Positions 53,177-61,494 of a stretch of 64,000 bases of DNA are shown here, in pieces. The notes under the pieces are model-generated. The model saw only the letters and a list, made by a program, of their open reading frames with translations. It did not search any database and was not told the origin of the DNA. Source of the DNA: Clostridium sp. AM58-1XD (GTDB taxonomy: Bacteria; Bacillota; Clostridia; Lachnospirales; Lachnospiraceae); contig NZ_QSDR01000003.1 of NCBI RefSeq assembly GCF_003464085.1, forward strand, positions 139,291 to 203,290, in the 5' to 3' direction. A program made the position numbers and the translations under genes. Position 1 is the first letter of the stretch; each line of letters starts with the position of its first letter.

Positions 53177-54630
53177 TGGGAATTACACAGGAACATGCCC
53201 CTGTTTATGAAGCGCTGGAACGATTCCGGAACAGGAGAGTCGTACCCTTTGATGTGCCCGGCCACAAGCGGGGCCGCGGCAACCCGGAACTGGCAGAACT
53301 GCTGGGAGAAAAATGTGTGAGTATGGATGTGAATTCCATGAAGCCTCTTGACAACCTGTGCCATCCCGTTTCCGTAATCGGAGAAGCGGAAGAACTGGCC
53401 GCTGAGGCATTCGGCGCCTCCCATGCGTTTCTAATGGTTGGAGGAACGACGTCCGCCGTACAGAGTATGGTTCTTGCGGCCGTCAAACGGGGAGATAAGA
53501 TTATTCTGCCGAGAAATGTCCACCGCAGCGTTATGTGCGCGATGGTGCTGTGCGGAGCCGTCCCCGTATATGTCAATCCGGAATGTGACGAACGTCTGGG
53601 CATTCCGTTGGGCATGCAGGCGGAAGCGGTCAGAAAGGCGATAAAGGAGAATCCGGATGCAAAGGCCGTATTTGTAAATAACCCTACCTATTATGGAATC
53701 TGCTCTGACCTGAGAACGATCGTAAGGATGGCCCATGAGGCGGGGATGATGTGTCTGGCAGATGAAGCCCATGGAACACATTTCTATTTCGGAGATGATC
53801 TGCCTGTCCCAGCAATGGCAGCGGGAGCCGATATGGCTGCCGTATCCATGCACAAATCGGGAGGAAGCCTTACTCAGAGTTCCCTGCTTCTTACCGGGCC
53901 GAATGTTCCGGAAGGGTATGTACGCCAGATTATCAACCTCACGCAGACGACAAGCGCGTCCTACCTTCTCCTGGCCAGCCTGGATATTTCCAGAAGGAAT
54001 CTGGCTTTGAGAGGAAAAAAGGCATTTGCGCAGGTGGTGGAGATGGCGGAGTATGCCAGGAACGAAATTAATAAAATCGGCGGTTATTACGCATATTCCA
54101 GAGAACTCTGCAACGGGGACAGCATCTATGATTTCGACGTGACAAAGCTGTCGGTCCATACGCTTACTATTGGGCTTGCAGGCATTGAGGTATATGATCT
54201 TCTGCGGGATGAGTATGATATTCAGATTGAATTTGGAGACCTTGGGAATATGCTTGCATACCTTTCCATCGGCGACAGGCCCAGAGACATAGAACGGCTG
54301 GTAAGCGCTCTTTCCGAAATAAAGAGGCGCTTTGGAAAGAGCGGGGTACGACTGATGAGCCAGGAGTATATTGAACCGCAGGTGGCGGTATCCCCCCAGG
54401 AAGCCTTCTATGCGGAAAAAGTATCTCTTCCCCTCGGAGCGGCAGCCGGCAGAATATGCAGCGAATTTGTTATGTGCTATCCGCCTGGGATTCCCATCCT
54501 GGCGCCGGGAGAACGGATTACAGAATCTATCCTGAACTATATTAGATACGCGAAGGGAAAAGGCTGTTCCATGACGGGGCCGGAAGACCCGGAAATTGAA
54601 CAGCTGAATGTGCTAAAGGAGGTAAAATGA
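53176..54630 (+). CDS. speA: Orn/Lys/Arg decarboxylase, probable arginine decarboxylase
   Basis: 484-residue fold-type I PLP decarboxylase of the short Gram-positive type. The PLP lysine is Lys227 in SMHKSGGSLTQSSLL, and the cofactor Asp lies in ADEAHGTHF (about 195-203). Family N-terminal motif PFDVPGHKRGRG. The presence of agmatinase in the same operon makes arginine the most likely substrate (arginine to agmatine); lysine or ornithine cannot be excluded from sequence. Overlaps speD by one base. Confidence 0.9.
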   Translation: MGITQEHAPVYEALERFRNRRVVPFDVPGHKRGRGNPELAELLGEKCVSMDVNSMKPLDNLCHPVSVIGEAEELAAEAFGASHAFLMVGGTTSAVQSMVLAAVKRGDKIILPRNVHRSVMCAMVLCGAVPVYVNPECDERLGIPLGMQAEAVRKAIKENPDAKAVFVNNPTYYGICSDLRTIVRMAHEAGMMCLADEAHGTHFYFGDDLPVPAMAAGADMAAVSMHKSGGSLTQSSLLLTGPNVPEGYVRQIINLTQTTSASYLLLASLDISRRNLALRGKKAFAQVVEMAEYARNEINKIGGYYAYSRELCNGDSIYDFDVTKLSVHTLTIGLAGIEVYDLLRDEYDIQIEFGDLGNMLAYLSIGDRPRDIERLVSALSEIKRRFGKSGVRLMSQEYIEPQVAVSPQEAFYAEKVSLPLGAAAGRICSEFVMCYPPGIPILAPGERITESILNYIRYAKGKGCSMTGPEDPEIEQLNVLKEVK

Positions 54631-54631
54631 T

Positions 54632-55483
54632 ATGGAATTCTGGTTTTCAGAGGCACAGACGCCTAATGTAAAACTGTCGATCAGAGTCGATAAGCAGTTG
54701 TACAGCGGAAAGAGTGAATTTCAGCGGATTGATGTGTTTGAATCTCCGGAGTTCGGGAAATTTCTGACGCTGGACGGATACATGATGCTGACAGAAAAGG
54801 ATGAGTTCATCTATCATGAAATGATTACCCATGTTCCGATGGCTGTCCATCCGGCTGTAAAGGATGTGCTTGTAATCGGAGCCGGAGACGGCGGAGTCGT
54901 GCGCGAACTTGTCCGCTATCCGGAGATACGTCATATAGATCTGGTGGAAATCGATCCTCTGGTGGTAGAGGTGTGCAGAAAATATCTGCCGCAGACGTCA
55001 TGCAGGATGGACGATCCGAGGCTTGCAATTCACTATGAAGACGGTCTGAAATATGTGCGTTCCTGTGAGAATGAGTATGATTTGATTATCGTAGACTCTA
55101 CCGATCCGTTCGGACCGGGAGAAGGTCTCTTTACAAGAGAGTTTTACGGAAACTGTTATAAGGCGCTTAGGGACGACGGAATCATGGTAAACCAGCATGA
55201 AAGCCCCTTTTACCAGGAGGATGCCATCGCGTGTCAGAGGGCGCACAGGCTGATTGTAGAATCTTTCCCTGTCAGCCGCGTTTATCAGGCACATATTCCA
55301 ACATACCCGTCCGGTCACTGGCTTTTTGGATTTGCATCCAAAAAGTACCATCCGCTGAAGGATTTAAAAGAAACGCAGTGGAATATGAGAGGCCTGTCAT
55401 GCCGGTATTACACGACGACACTGCACAAGGGAGCCTTTTATCTTCCGGCTTATGTAGAGGAGCTTTTGAAGGATGTTGAATGA
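54632..55483 (+). CDS. speE: spermidine synthase
   Basis: 283-residue aminopropyltransferase converting putrescine and decarboxylated SAM to spermidine. AAGGAGG lies before the ATG. N-terminal beta domain (about 1-55), then the Rossmann domain with GAGDGGVVRELVRYP and LVEIDPLVVEVC for the nucleoside, and the substrate loop DSTDPFGPGEGLFTREFY with the catalytic Asp. All active-site motifs are present. One base separates it from the decarboxylase stop. Confidence 0.96.
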   Translation: MEFWFSEAQTPNVKLSIRVDKQLYSGKSEFQRIDVFESPEFGKFLTLDGYMMLTEKDEFIYHEMITHVPMAVHPAVKDVLVIGAGDGGVVRELVRYPEIRHIDLVEIDPLVVEVCRKYLPQTSCRMDDPRLAIHYEDGLKYVRSCENEYDLIIVDSTDPFGPGEGLFTREFYGNCYKALRDDGIMVNQHESPFYQEDAIACQRAHRLIVESFPVSRVYQAHIPTYPSGHWLFGFASKKYHPLKDLKETQWNMRGLSCRYYTTTLHKGAFYLPAYVEELLKDVE

Positions 55484-55484
55484 G

Positions 55485-56372
55485 ATGTTAAATAAGAAAT
55501 GGAATATGGAATTAAACAGAAACACAGAAACGTTTATGGAATGTGACAAAGAGCCGCAGGAGGCGGAAATCATACTGTTTGGTGCGCCGTTTGATTCTAC
55601 GACTTCTTACCGGCCGGGAACGAGGTTCGGGCCGGCGTCGGCCAGGAGGGAATCGTATGGGATTGAAAGTTACAGTCCATATCAGGATAAGGATTTGTCA
55701 GAGGTTTGGGCAGCAGACTGCGGTGACCTGGAACTGAGCATCGGCGATGTATCCCTTGCCTTAAGTCAGATACAGGAATTTGCAGCCTGTATTCTGGAAA
55801 AAGAGAAACTTCCCTTTATGGTAGGGGGAGAACACCTCGTTACCTTGGGCGCGTTTCGGGCAGCGGCTGAAAGATATCCGGATATCTGTATCATACATTT
55901 CGATGCCCATTCGGATTTAAGGGACGATTATCTGGGAGTAACCCTGTCCCATGCCTGCGTGATCCGCCGCTGCTGGGAAATCGTCGGCGACGGGCGAATC
56001 TACCAGTTCGGAATCCGTTCCGGTGACAGGGAAGAATTTCAGTGGGGCACCCATCATGTAAAAACGAGGCGGTTTGATTTCGAGGGGCTTGAGAAAACGT
56101 TGGAAGAGATCAAGGACCGGCCGGTCTACTTTACTGTTGATCTGGATGTACTCGATCCATCTGTATTTCCGGGAACAGGCACTCCAGAGCCGGGGGGAGT
56201 CAGCTTCGAGGAACTGAGAAAAGCGGTGACTATGGTGTGCAAAAGTGCAGACATTGTAGGCTGCGACGTCAATGAACTGAGCCCCCATTATGATATCAGC
56301 GGGATTTCTACAGCGGCAGCATGCAAGGTAATCAGAGAAATGCTGCTTGCGCTGGATAAAGGTGTAAGATAA
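55485..56372 (+). CDS. speB: agmatinase
   Basis: About 295 residues, ureohydrolase family; converts agmatine to putrescine and urea. Manganese ligands are in GGEHLVTLG, FDAHSDLRDDY and TVDLDVLDPSVFPGTGTPEPGG. The start could be 55473, which overlaps speE, or 55485; the second has GAAGGATG at a suitable distance. Together with the arginine decarboxylase it gives the arginine-agmatine-putrescine route. Confidence 0.93.
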   Translation: MLNKKWNMELNRNTETFMECDKEPQEAEIILFGAPFDSTTSYRPGTRFGPASARRESYGIESYSPYQDKDLSEVWAADCGDLELSIGDVSLALSQIQEFAACILEKEKLPFMVGGEHLVTLGAFRAAAERYPDICIIHFDAHSDLRDDYLGVTLSHACVIRRCWEIVGDGRIYQFGIRSGDREEFQWGTHHVKTRRFDFEGLEKTLEEIKDRPVYFTVDLDVLDPSVFPGTGTPEPGGVSFEELRKAVTMVCKSADIVGCDVNELSPHYDISGISTAAACKVIREMLLALDKGVR

Positions 56373-56394
56373 ATAAATATAAGGAGGAAAAAAG

Positions 56395-57600
56395 ATGGGA
56401 AAGGCGTTAATAATCGGCTGCGGCGGAGTTGCTTCCGTTGCAATTCACAAATGCTGTCAGAACAGTGAGGTTTTTGAAGAAATATGCATTGCAAGCAGAA
56501 CGAAGGAAAAATGTGATGCACTGAAGGAAAAGCTGGAACATAAGACGAAGACGAAAATTACGACGGCCAGAGTGGATGCCAACCATGTGGATGAACTGAC
56601 TGCTCTAATCGAAAGAGAAAAACCGGACGTTGTCCTGAATCTGGCCCTTCCTTACCAGGATCTTACCATTATGGAAGCGTGCCTGGCAACAAAGACGAAT
56701 TACGTGGATACGGCCAACTATGAACCGGAGGACACGGCGAAATTTGAATACGGGTGGCAGTGGGCATACAGGAAGAAATTCGAGGATGCCGGAATAACGG
56801 CCCTTCTGGGCAGCGGTTTCGACCCTGGAGTAACGGGCGTGTTTTCTGCATACGCATTAAAGCATGAGTTTGATGAAATCAACTATATTGATATTCTGGA
56901 CTGCAACGGAGGCGATCACGGCTATCCTTTTGCTACAAATTTCAATCCGGAAATCAATATCCGTGAGGTATCTGCAAAGGGCTCTTACTGGGAAGACGGC
57001 CACTGGATTGAAACAGAGCCGATGGAAATCAAACGGGTATATAATTTTGAAGAAGTAGGAGAAAAAGATATGTATCTTCTCCACCATGAGGAGATAGAAA
57101 GCCTTGCCCTCAATATTCCGGGAATAAAGCGAATTCGTTTCTTCATGACATTCGGACAGAGCTATCTGACCCATTTAAAATGTCTGGAAAATGTGGGAAT
57201 GACTTCAATTGAGCCGATTATGTATGAAGGGAAAGAGATCATCCCGCTCCAGTTTCTGAAAGCAGTTCTCCCTGATCCTGCCTCTTTGGGGCCACGTACA
57301 AAGGGTAAGACGAATATCGGGTGTATTTTCCAGGGAAAGAAAGATGGAAAAGAAAAGACATATTATCTGTACAATATCTGTGATCATGAGGAATGCTACA
57401 AAGAGGTGGGGTCACAGGCAGTGGCATATACCACTGGCGTTCCGGCCATGATCGGGGCCATGATGGTGATGACAGGAAAGTGGAATACTCCTGGTGTACA
57501 TAATATCGAAGAGTTCGACCCTGATCCTTTTATGGATGCACTTAATAAATGGGGGCTGCCATGGAAGGAATCCCATGACCCGGTACTGGTGGACGGATGA
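56395..57600 (+). CDS. carboxynorspermidine/carboxyspermidine dehydrogenase
   Basis: 401-residue saccharopine-dehydrogenase-like enzyme. The N-terminal Rossmann motif is IIGCGGVASVAIHKC, followed by ANYVDTANYEPEDTA-type and LLGSGFDPGVTGVF segments characteristic of carboxynorspermidine synthase. It condenses aspartate semialdehyde with a diamine (putrescine or diaminopropane) to a carboxylated triamine. AAGGAGG precedes the ATG. The decarboxylase partner follows with an ATGA overlap. Confidence 0.93.
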   Translation: MGKALIIGCGGVASVAIHKCCQNSEVFEEICIASRTKEKCDALKEKLEHKTKTKITTARVDANHVDELTALIEREKPDVVLNLALPYQDLTIMEACLATKTNYVDTANYEPEDTAKFEYGWQWAYRKKFEDAGITALLGSGFDPGVTGVFSAYALKHEFDEINYIDILDCNGGDHGYPFATNFNPEINIREVSAKGSYWEDGHWIETEPMEIKRVYNFEEVGEKDMYLLHHEEIESLALNIPGIKRIRFFMTFGQSYLTHLKCLENVGMTSIEPIMYEGKEIIPLQFLKAVLPDPASLGPRTKGKTNIGCIFQGKKDGKEKTYYLYNICDHEECYKEVGSQAVAYTTGVPAMIGAMMVMTGKWNTPGVHNIEEFDPDPFMDALNKWGLPWKESHDPVLVDG

Positions 57601-58729
57601 TGGGGGCAGGGCAGAAAATCAGAACGCCGTATTTTTTAATTGATGAGAGCAGGCTTCTGCACAACCTGGAACTGCTGAAAAAGGTCCAGGAGGATTCGGG
57701 CTGCAGAATTCTCCTGGCGCAGAAAGCATTTTCCATGTTTTATGTGTATCCGATTTTGAGAAAATATCTGGCGGGTACAACCGCCAGCGGCCTTTATGAA
57801 GCAAGGCTGGGCCATGACGAATTCGGAGGAGAAACCCATGTGTTTTCGCCTGCTTACCGGGAAGATGAGTTCGAAGAATCATGAAATATGCGGATGATTT
57901 TGTGTTTAATTCTCCGGCTCAGGTGAGGAAATACGGAGCGAGGGCAAAAGAGGCCGGAAAATCCGTTGGTTTACGAGTTAATCCGGAATGCTCTACCCAG
58001 GAAGGACATGGGATTTATGATCCATGTGCTCCGGGTTCGAGGCTGGGAACGACTGTGTCAAACTTTGATGAGTCGGTGCTGCCTCTTTTGGACGGCCTTC
58101 ATTTCCATACTCTTTGTGAACAGGATTCGGATGATCTGGAACGCACTGCAGAAGCATTCGAAATTAAATTCGGAAAATACTTAAAGGGAATGAAATGGGT
58201 GAACTTTGGAGGCGGTCATCATATTACAAGGGACGGATATGATCTGGAACGCCTGATCCGTATCATTTGTCACTTTAAGGGCCGCTATGATGTAGACGTG
58301 TATCTGGAGCCGGGAGAGGCGGTTGTTCTGAATGCGGGATTTCTCATTTCCGGAGTACTGGAAGTCGTAGAAAATGGGATAAGTACGGCAATACTGGATA
58401 CGTCTGCAGCCTGCCATATGCCGGATGTGCTTGAAATGCCTTACAGGCCGCCGGTTACAGGAAGCGGACGGCCGGGGGAAAAGGCATATACATACAGGCT
58501 GGGAGGGCCTACCTGTCTGGCCGGAGATATCATCGGTGACTATTCGTTTGATGAGCCTCTGACCGAGGGCAGTGAGGTGGTTTTTGAAGATATGGCCCTG
58601 TATACTATGGTAAAAACGAACACATTTAACGGAACGGCGCTGCCTTCGATTGTGTATCGGAGAAAAGACGGAGAATGCCGTATTGTGCGCCGCTTTGCTT
58701 ATGAAGATTTTAAAGGACGTCTGTCCTGA
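57597..58729 (+). pseudogene. nspC: carboxynorspermidine decarboxylase, interrupted by a -1 frameshift
   Basis: Alanine-racemase-fold PLP decarboxylase. Fragment one (57597-57884) carries the PLP lysine in LLAQKAFSMF. Fragment two (57881-58729) carries FHTLCEQ, NFGGGHHIT, LEPGEAVV and the C-terminal GPTCLAGDIIGDY with the catalytic Cys. The break is after GAAGAA at 57878: one extra A would give E-E-I-M-K-Y and a normal ~377-residue protein. Everything else is intact, so a sequencing indel in a short A run or a recent mutation is likely. Last gene of the polyamine operon. Confidence 0.87.
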
Positions 58730-58740
58730 TGGTGGTGAAA

Positions 58741-59769
58741 CTACCAGAGTCCCAGTAAAGACTGCATACACAGGCTGACGGCTGTTATCCCTACCCAGCA
58801 GCAGAGCCCCATAAAGATTGGCTTCCCGCCGGTTCTTATGAGCTTGATGATGTTGGTATTCAGGCCGATGGCTGCCATCGCCATAACGATAAAGAATTTG
58901 CTCAGTGTCTTAAACGGTATAAAGAAGGTGGACGGAATCCCTGCCTGCAGGGCGATCGTCGTAATCACAGAGGCCAGAACGAAGTAGATGATGAAGAACG
59001 GAAAAATCTGTTTTAAATTGACCTGCTTTCCGCTTCCGGCCTCTTTCTTTGTGCGGAAAAATGCGAGCACCAGGGTGATTGGTATGATGGCAAGGGTACG
59101 GGTGAGCTTAACGGTTACCGCTTTGTCCAGAGTTGCGTGCCCGAGGTTGTAGATGGAATCCCAGGTTGAAGCTGTGGCGGTTACGGAAGAAGTATCATTG
59201 ACAGCCGTGCCTGCAAAAATTCCAAAGACTTCACCGGAAGAGGTGTCAAATCCAATCGCGGATCCGAAAGCCGGAAAGAGCAGGGCAGCCAGAATATTAA
59301 AGAAAAAGATGACGGATATTGCCTGTGCGACCTCTTCGTCGCTGGCGTCGATTACAGGGGCGGTCGCTGCAATCGCGGATCCGCCGCAGATAGAGGAACC
59401 GACGCCTACAAGGGTCGAAATATTCGACGGAATGTGCATGATTTTATGAAGCAGAAACGAAATCACCAAAGAAGTGGATATGGTTGCAGCGATAATCGGG
59501 AGAGACTGTTTTCCTGTTTTTAAAATGACGGACAGATTTAGTCCGAAGCCAAGCAGGATAACGGCATATTGAAGAACCTTTTTCGAAGTGTATGTAATAC
59601 CCGGCATGAGAGCCGTTTTGTCGTGAAGGCAAAGAGTAATGACCATACCGAGTAGAATGGCGATCACAGGACCGCCGATTACAGGGAAATGTTCGCCGAT
59701 GATCCAGGAAGGAACGGCAATTGCAAGGCAGAACAGAATTCCTTTAAAATTATTTTTTAATGAATGCAT
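58741..59769 (-). CDS. yeiH: YeiH family membrane transporter, copy 2
   Basis: 342 residues with about ten spans. The family motifs GSSICGGSAIAATAPVIDASD and FAGTAVNDTSSVTATAS match copy 1 at 46260, but the rest is clearly diverged, so these are old paralogs and not a recent duplication. Convergent with the decarboxylase gene (11 bases between stops) and divergent from bioY. AGAGG lies upstream of the ATG. Substrate unknown. Confidence 0.9.
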   Translation of the reverse strand: MHSLKNNFKGILFCLAIAVPSWIIGEHFPVIGGPVIAILLGMVITLCLHDKTALMPGITYTSKKVLQYAVILLGFGLNLSVILKTGKQSLPIIAATISTSLVISFLLHKIMHIPSNISTLVGVGSSICGGSAIAATAPVIDASDEEVAQAISVIFFFNILAALLFPAFGSAIGFDTSSGEVFGIFAGTAVNDTSSVTATASTWDSIYNLGHATLDKAVTVKLTRTLAIIPITLVLAFFRTKKEAGSGKQVNLKQIFPFFIIYFVLASVITTIALQAGIPSTFFIPFKTLSKFFIVMAMAAIGLNTNIIKLIRTGGKPIFMGLCCWVGITAVSLCMQSLLGLW

Positions 59770-59888
59770 AGTAAATAACCTCTTTCTTTCAATTGATTGC
59801 TATTAATACGTTACCACTATTTGGATATAAAATAAAATCATTAATATTTATGCGGCAATAAAATTTTGTTATTATAGTCGATATTAAA

Positions 59889-59940
59889 TGTAACCATATT
59901 TTTAAAAATGGTTGACAATATGTCCTGCCTGTGATATATT
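59889..59940 (+). promoter_or_regulatory. bioY promoter overlapped by a BirA-type operator
   Basis: TTGACA (59912-59917), a 17-base spacer and TATATT (59935-59940). TGTAACC (59889-59895), 14 bases, GGTTGACA (59910-59917) fits the dyad bound by BirA repressors in Firmicutes, with the right half over the -35 box. Confidence 0.7.
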
Positions 59941-59968
59941 TTTTTCAATTAAAGCAGGAGGCATAAAG

Positions 59969-60514
59969 ATGAATAAGACAGGAAAAACGTATGATTTAGT
60001 GTATATCGCATTAGGAGCTGTCATGATTGCAGTCTGTTCCTGGATATCCATTCCAACAGCGATTCCATTTACCATGCAGACCTTCGCCGTATTTGCTGCG
60101 GTTGGAATTCTGGGTGGTAAAAGAGGGACGGCAGCAGTGCTGGTATATATTCTGATGGGGGCGGTAGGCCTTCCCGTATTTGCAGGATTTACAGGCGGAG
60201 CAGGAATCCTCCTGGGCACAACCGGAGGGTATTTTATGGGATTTGTATTTTCCGCTCTGTTTATGTGGGGGATGGAACGAATCTTCGGAAAGCGCCAGAT
60301 AGTGCTGCTGCTTTCCATGATTGTGGGTCTGTGCATATGCTATTTATTTGGTACGCTTTGGTTTATGGGTGTCTATATGAAGACGAGCGGCGCTGTTGGC
60401 ATAGGGGCAGTTCTTGGCTGGTGTGTCATACCGTTTATCATTCCTGACCTGCTGAAAATCGGCCTGGCGATGATTGTGAGCAAACGTGTATCCTTTTATT
60501 TGGGGAGGCAGTGA
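59969..60514 (+). CDS. bioY: biotin transporter BioY (ECF S component)
   Basis: 181-residue membrane protein with six spans. AGGAGG fixes the start at 59969 in preference to 59912. Family motifs: SWISIPTAIPFTMQTFAVF, GAVGLPVFAGFTGGAGILLG and TGGYFMGF, the biotin-binding S-component pattern. It would work with a shared energising module (EcfAAT) encoded elsewhere. The BirA-like operator upstream supports biotin control. Confidence 0.95.
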   Translation: MNKTGKTYDLVYIALGAVMIAVCSWISIPTAIPFTMQTFAVFAAVGILGGKRGTAAVLVYILMGAVGLPVFAGFTGGAGILLGTTGGYFMGFVFSALFMWGMERIFGKRQIVLLLSMIVGLCICYLFGTLWFMGVYMKTSGAVGIGAVLGWCVIPFIIPDLLKIGLAMIVSKRVSFYLGRQ

Positions 60515-60516
60515 GG

Positions 60517-60900
60517 ATGGAAATGTACAGAATACGGGCGCACCATGGGCTGTGCACCGCTTTTTTTAAAGGAAAGGGATACAGTGATGAATTTACAGAT
60601 CACATGGCTGCGGTTATTGAAAAACTGAATGCGAATCCTGTCATCCTTCCTGTGGAAAAAGCAGATGAAATCTGCCGCTGCTGTCCTAATCTGGAGAATG
60701 GGGTGTGTATTTCGGCAGAGAAAGTGGGACTTTATGATAAAGAAGTTTTGAAAATGTGCGGAATGAGCGGGGAAGAGCCGGTTAAATGGCTGGATTTTCA
60801 GAAGAAAGTGATGGAGAAGATTATCCTTGCGGGAAGGCGCAGAGAGATTTGCGGAGACTGCCAGTGGAGCAGCATCTGCGATAATACGGATATTTTGTGA
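60517..60900 (+). CDS. DUF1284 domain cysteine-rich protein
   Basis: 127 residues. The start at 60517 follows GGGAGG, overlapping nothing but lying two bases after the bioY stop. The N-terminal motif RAHHGLCTAFFKGKGYS and paired cysteines (ICRCCP, CISAE, CGDCQW, IC) match DUF1284, a small family with possible iron-sulfur binding. Function unknown. The position suggests cotranscription with bioY, perhaps only by convenience. Confidence 0.85.
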   Translation: MEMYRIRAHHGLCTAFFKGKGYSDEFTDHMAAVIEKLNANPVILPVEKADEICRCCPNLENGVCISAEKVGLYDKEVLKMCGMSGEEPVKWLDFQKKVMEKIILAGRRREICGDCQWSSICDNTDIL

Positions 60901-60933
60901 TTCAATATAAAAAATAGTGACGCGCCGTGAAAG

Positions 60934-60990
60934 CGCGGAACTATTTGCTACGGCTTGACCATAAGGTCAAGGCGGTTCCCGCGTGTTTTT
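60934..60990 (+). terminator. terminator of the bioY operon
   Basis: CGCGGAAC (60934-60941) pairs with GTTCCCGCG (60975-60983, one bulge), with inner CTTGACC/GGTCAAG and tail TGTTTTT. Confidence 0.82.
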
Positions 60991-61071
60991 ATGGAGCGAG
61001 GGCCGAGCGCAATAAAAAATGGTTAAAAAATATGAAAAGAGTCCGGCGAGCCAGACTCTTTTTTCTTGTTA

Positions 61072-61100
61072 CATAGAAAAGTTCTCTGAACTATCCTATG
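61072..61100. repeat. short palindromic repeat (AAAAGTTCTCTGAACTATCC type), copy 1
   Basis: CATAGAAAAGTTC-TC-TGAACTATCCTATG folds on itself. A diverged relative is at 61212-61232 and a close one at 63501-63521. Confidence 0.65.
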
Positions 61101-61211
61101 CAACAAAAAAGCCCTCCGGGCAGGGTCGCCCTGCGGCGGTAAGGAATGATGCCGCTGAAGCGACCCGCCGCAGGCGGAGAATCCCGCTCGCGGGATTCTT
61201 TCTTATGTATT

Positions 61212-61232
61212 AGGAAAGTTCTTCGAACTTCC
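61212..61232. repeat. short palindromic repeat, copy 2
   Basis: AGGAAAGTTCTTCGAACTTCC, nearly perfect dyad, same type as the repeat at 61072. Confidence 0.6.
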
Positions 61233-61293
61233 CCACAGAAAAAAAGAGTGCCCCACGAAGTCAGGGCACGAAAAACAGACAATGGGATGAAGG

Positions 61294-61494
61294 TTAGAAA
61301 AAGAAATCTCCGCCATCACCATTATCGCCAGGAAAAACATCTTCATGAAGAAAATAATCCATATCCAGAAGATCCTCATCACTCATGCGCCCAACGATAG
61401 CAGAAGTCATGCCTTCTGGAGGATGATCTGTGTAATGCTTCCGTAGTTTCTTTACAAGTTCTTCTTTCGAAATGTGATTAGAAATAATGTCCAC
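61294..61494 (-). CDS. 66-residue accessory protein of the IS91-family element
   Basis: Small acidic protein ending in GDNGDGGDFFF, with KEELVKKLRKHYTDHPPEG near the N-terminus. It overlaps the 3' end of the transposase by 17 bases. The Shine-Dalgarno sequence AGGAGG lies inside the transposase's last codons. The GTG counted as start overlaps that site, so the real initiation codon may be the ATT at 61488, five bases after it. Function unknown; probably translated by coupling to the transposase. Confidence 0.6.
   Translation of the reverse strand: MDIISNHISKEELVKKLRKHYTDHPPEGMTSAIVGRMSDEDLLDMDYFLHEDVFPGDNGDGGDFFF

Larger units (their letters stand above)
60991..61293. other. gene-free repeat-rich spacer next to the IS91-family element
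   Basis: About 300 bases without a gene, mostly hairpins: AAAGAGTC/GACTCTTT with T-run (61036-61065), GAATCCCGC/GCGGGATTC with T-rich tail (61179-61204), and two palindromic repeats of the AAAGTTC/GAACTT kind (61072-61100 and 61212-61232). A GC-rich filler lies between them. Confidence 0.7.
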
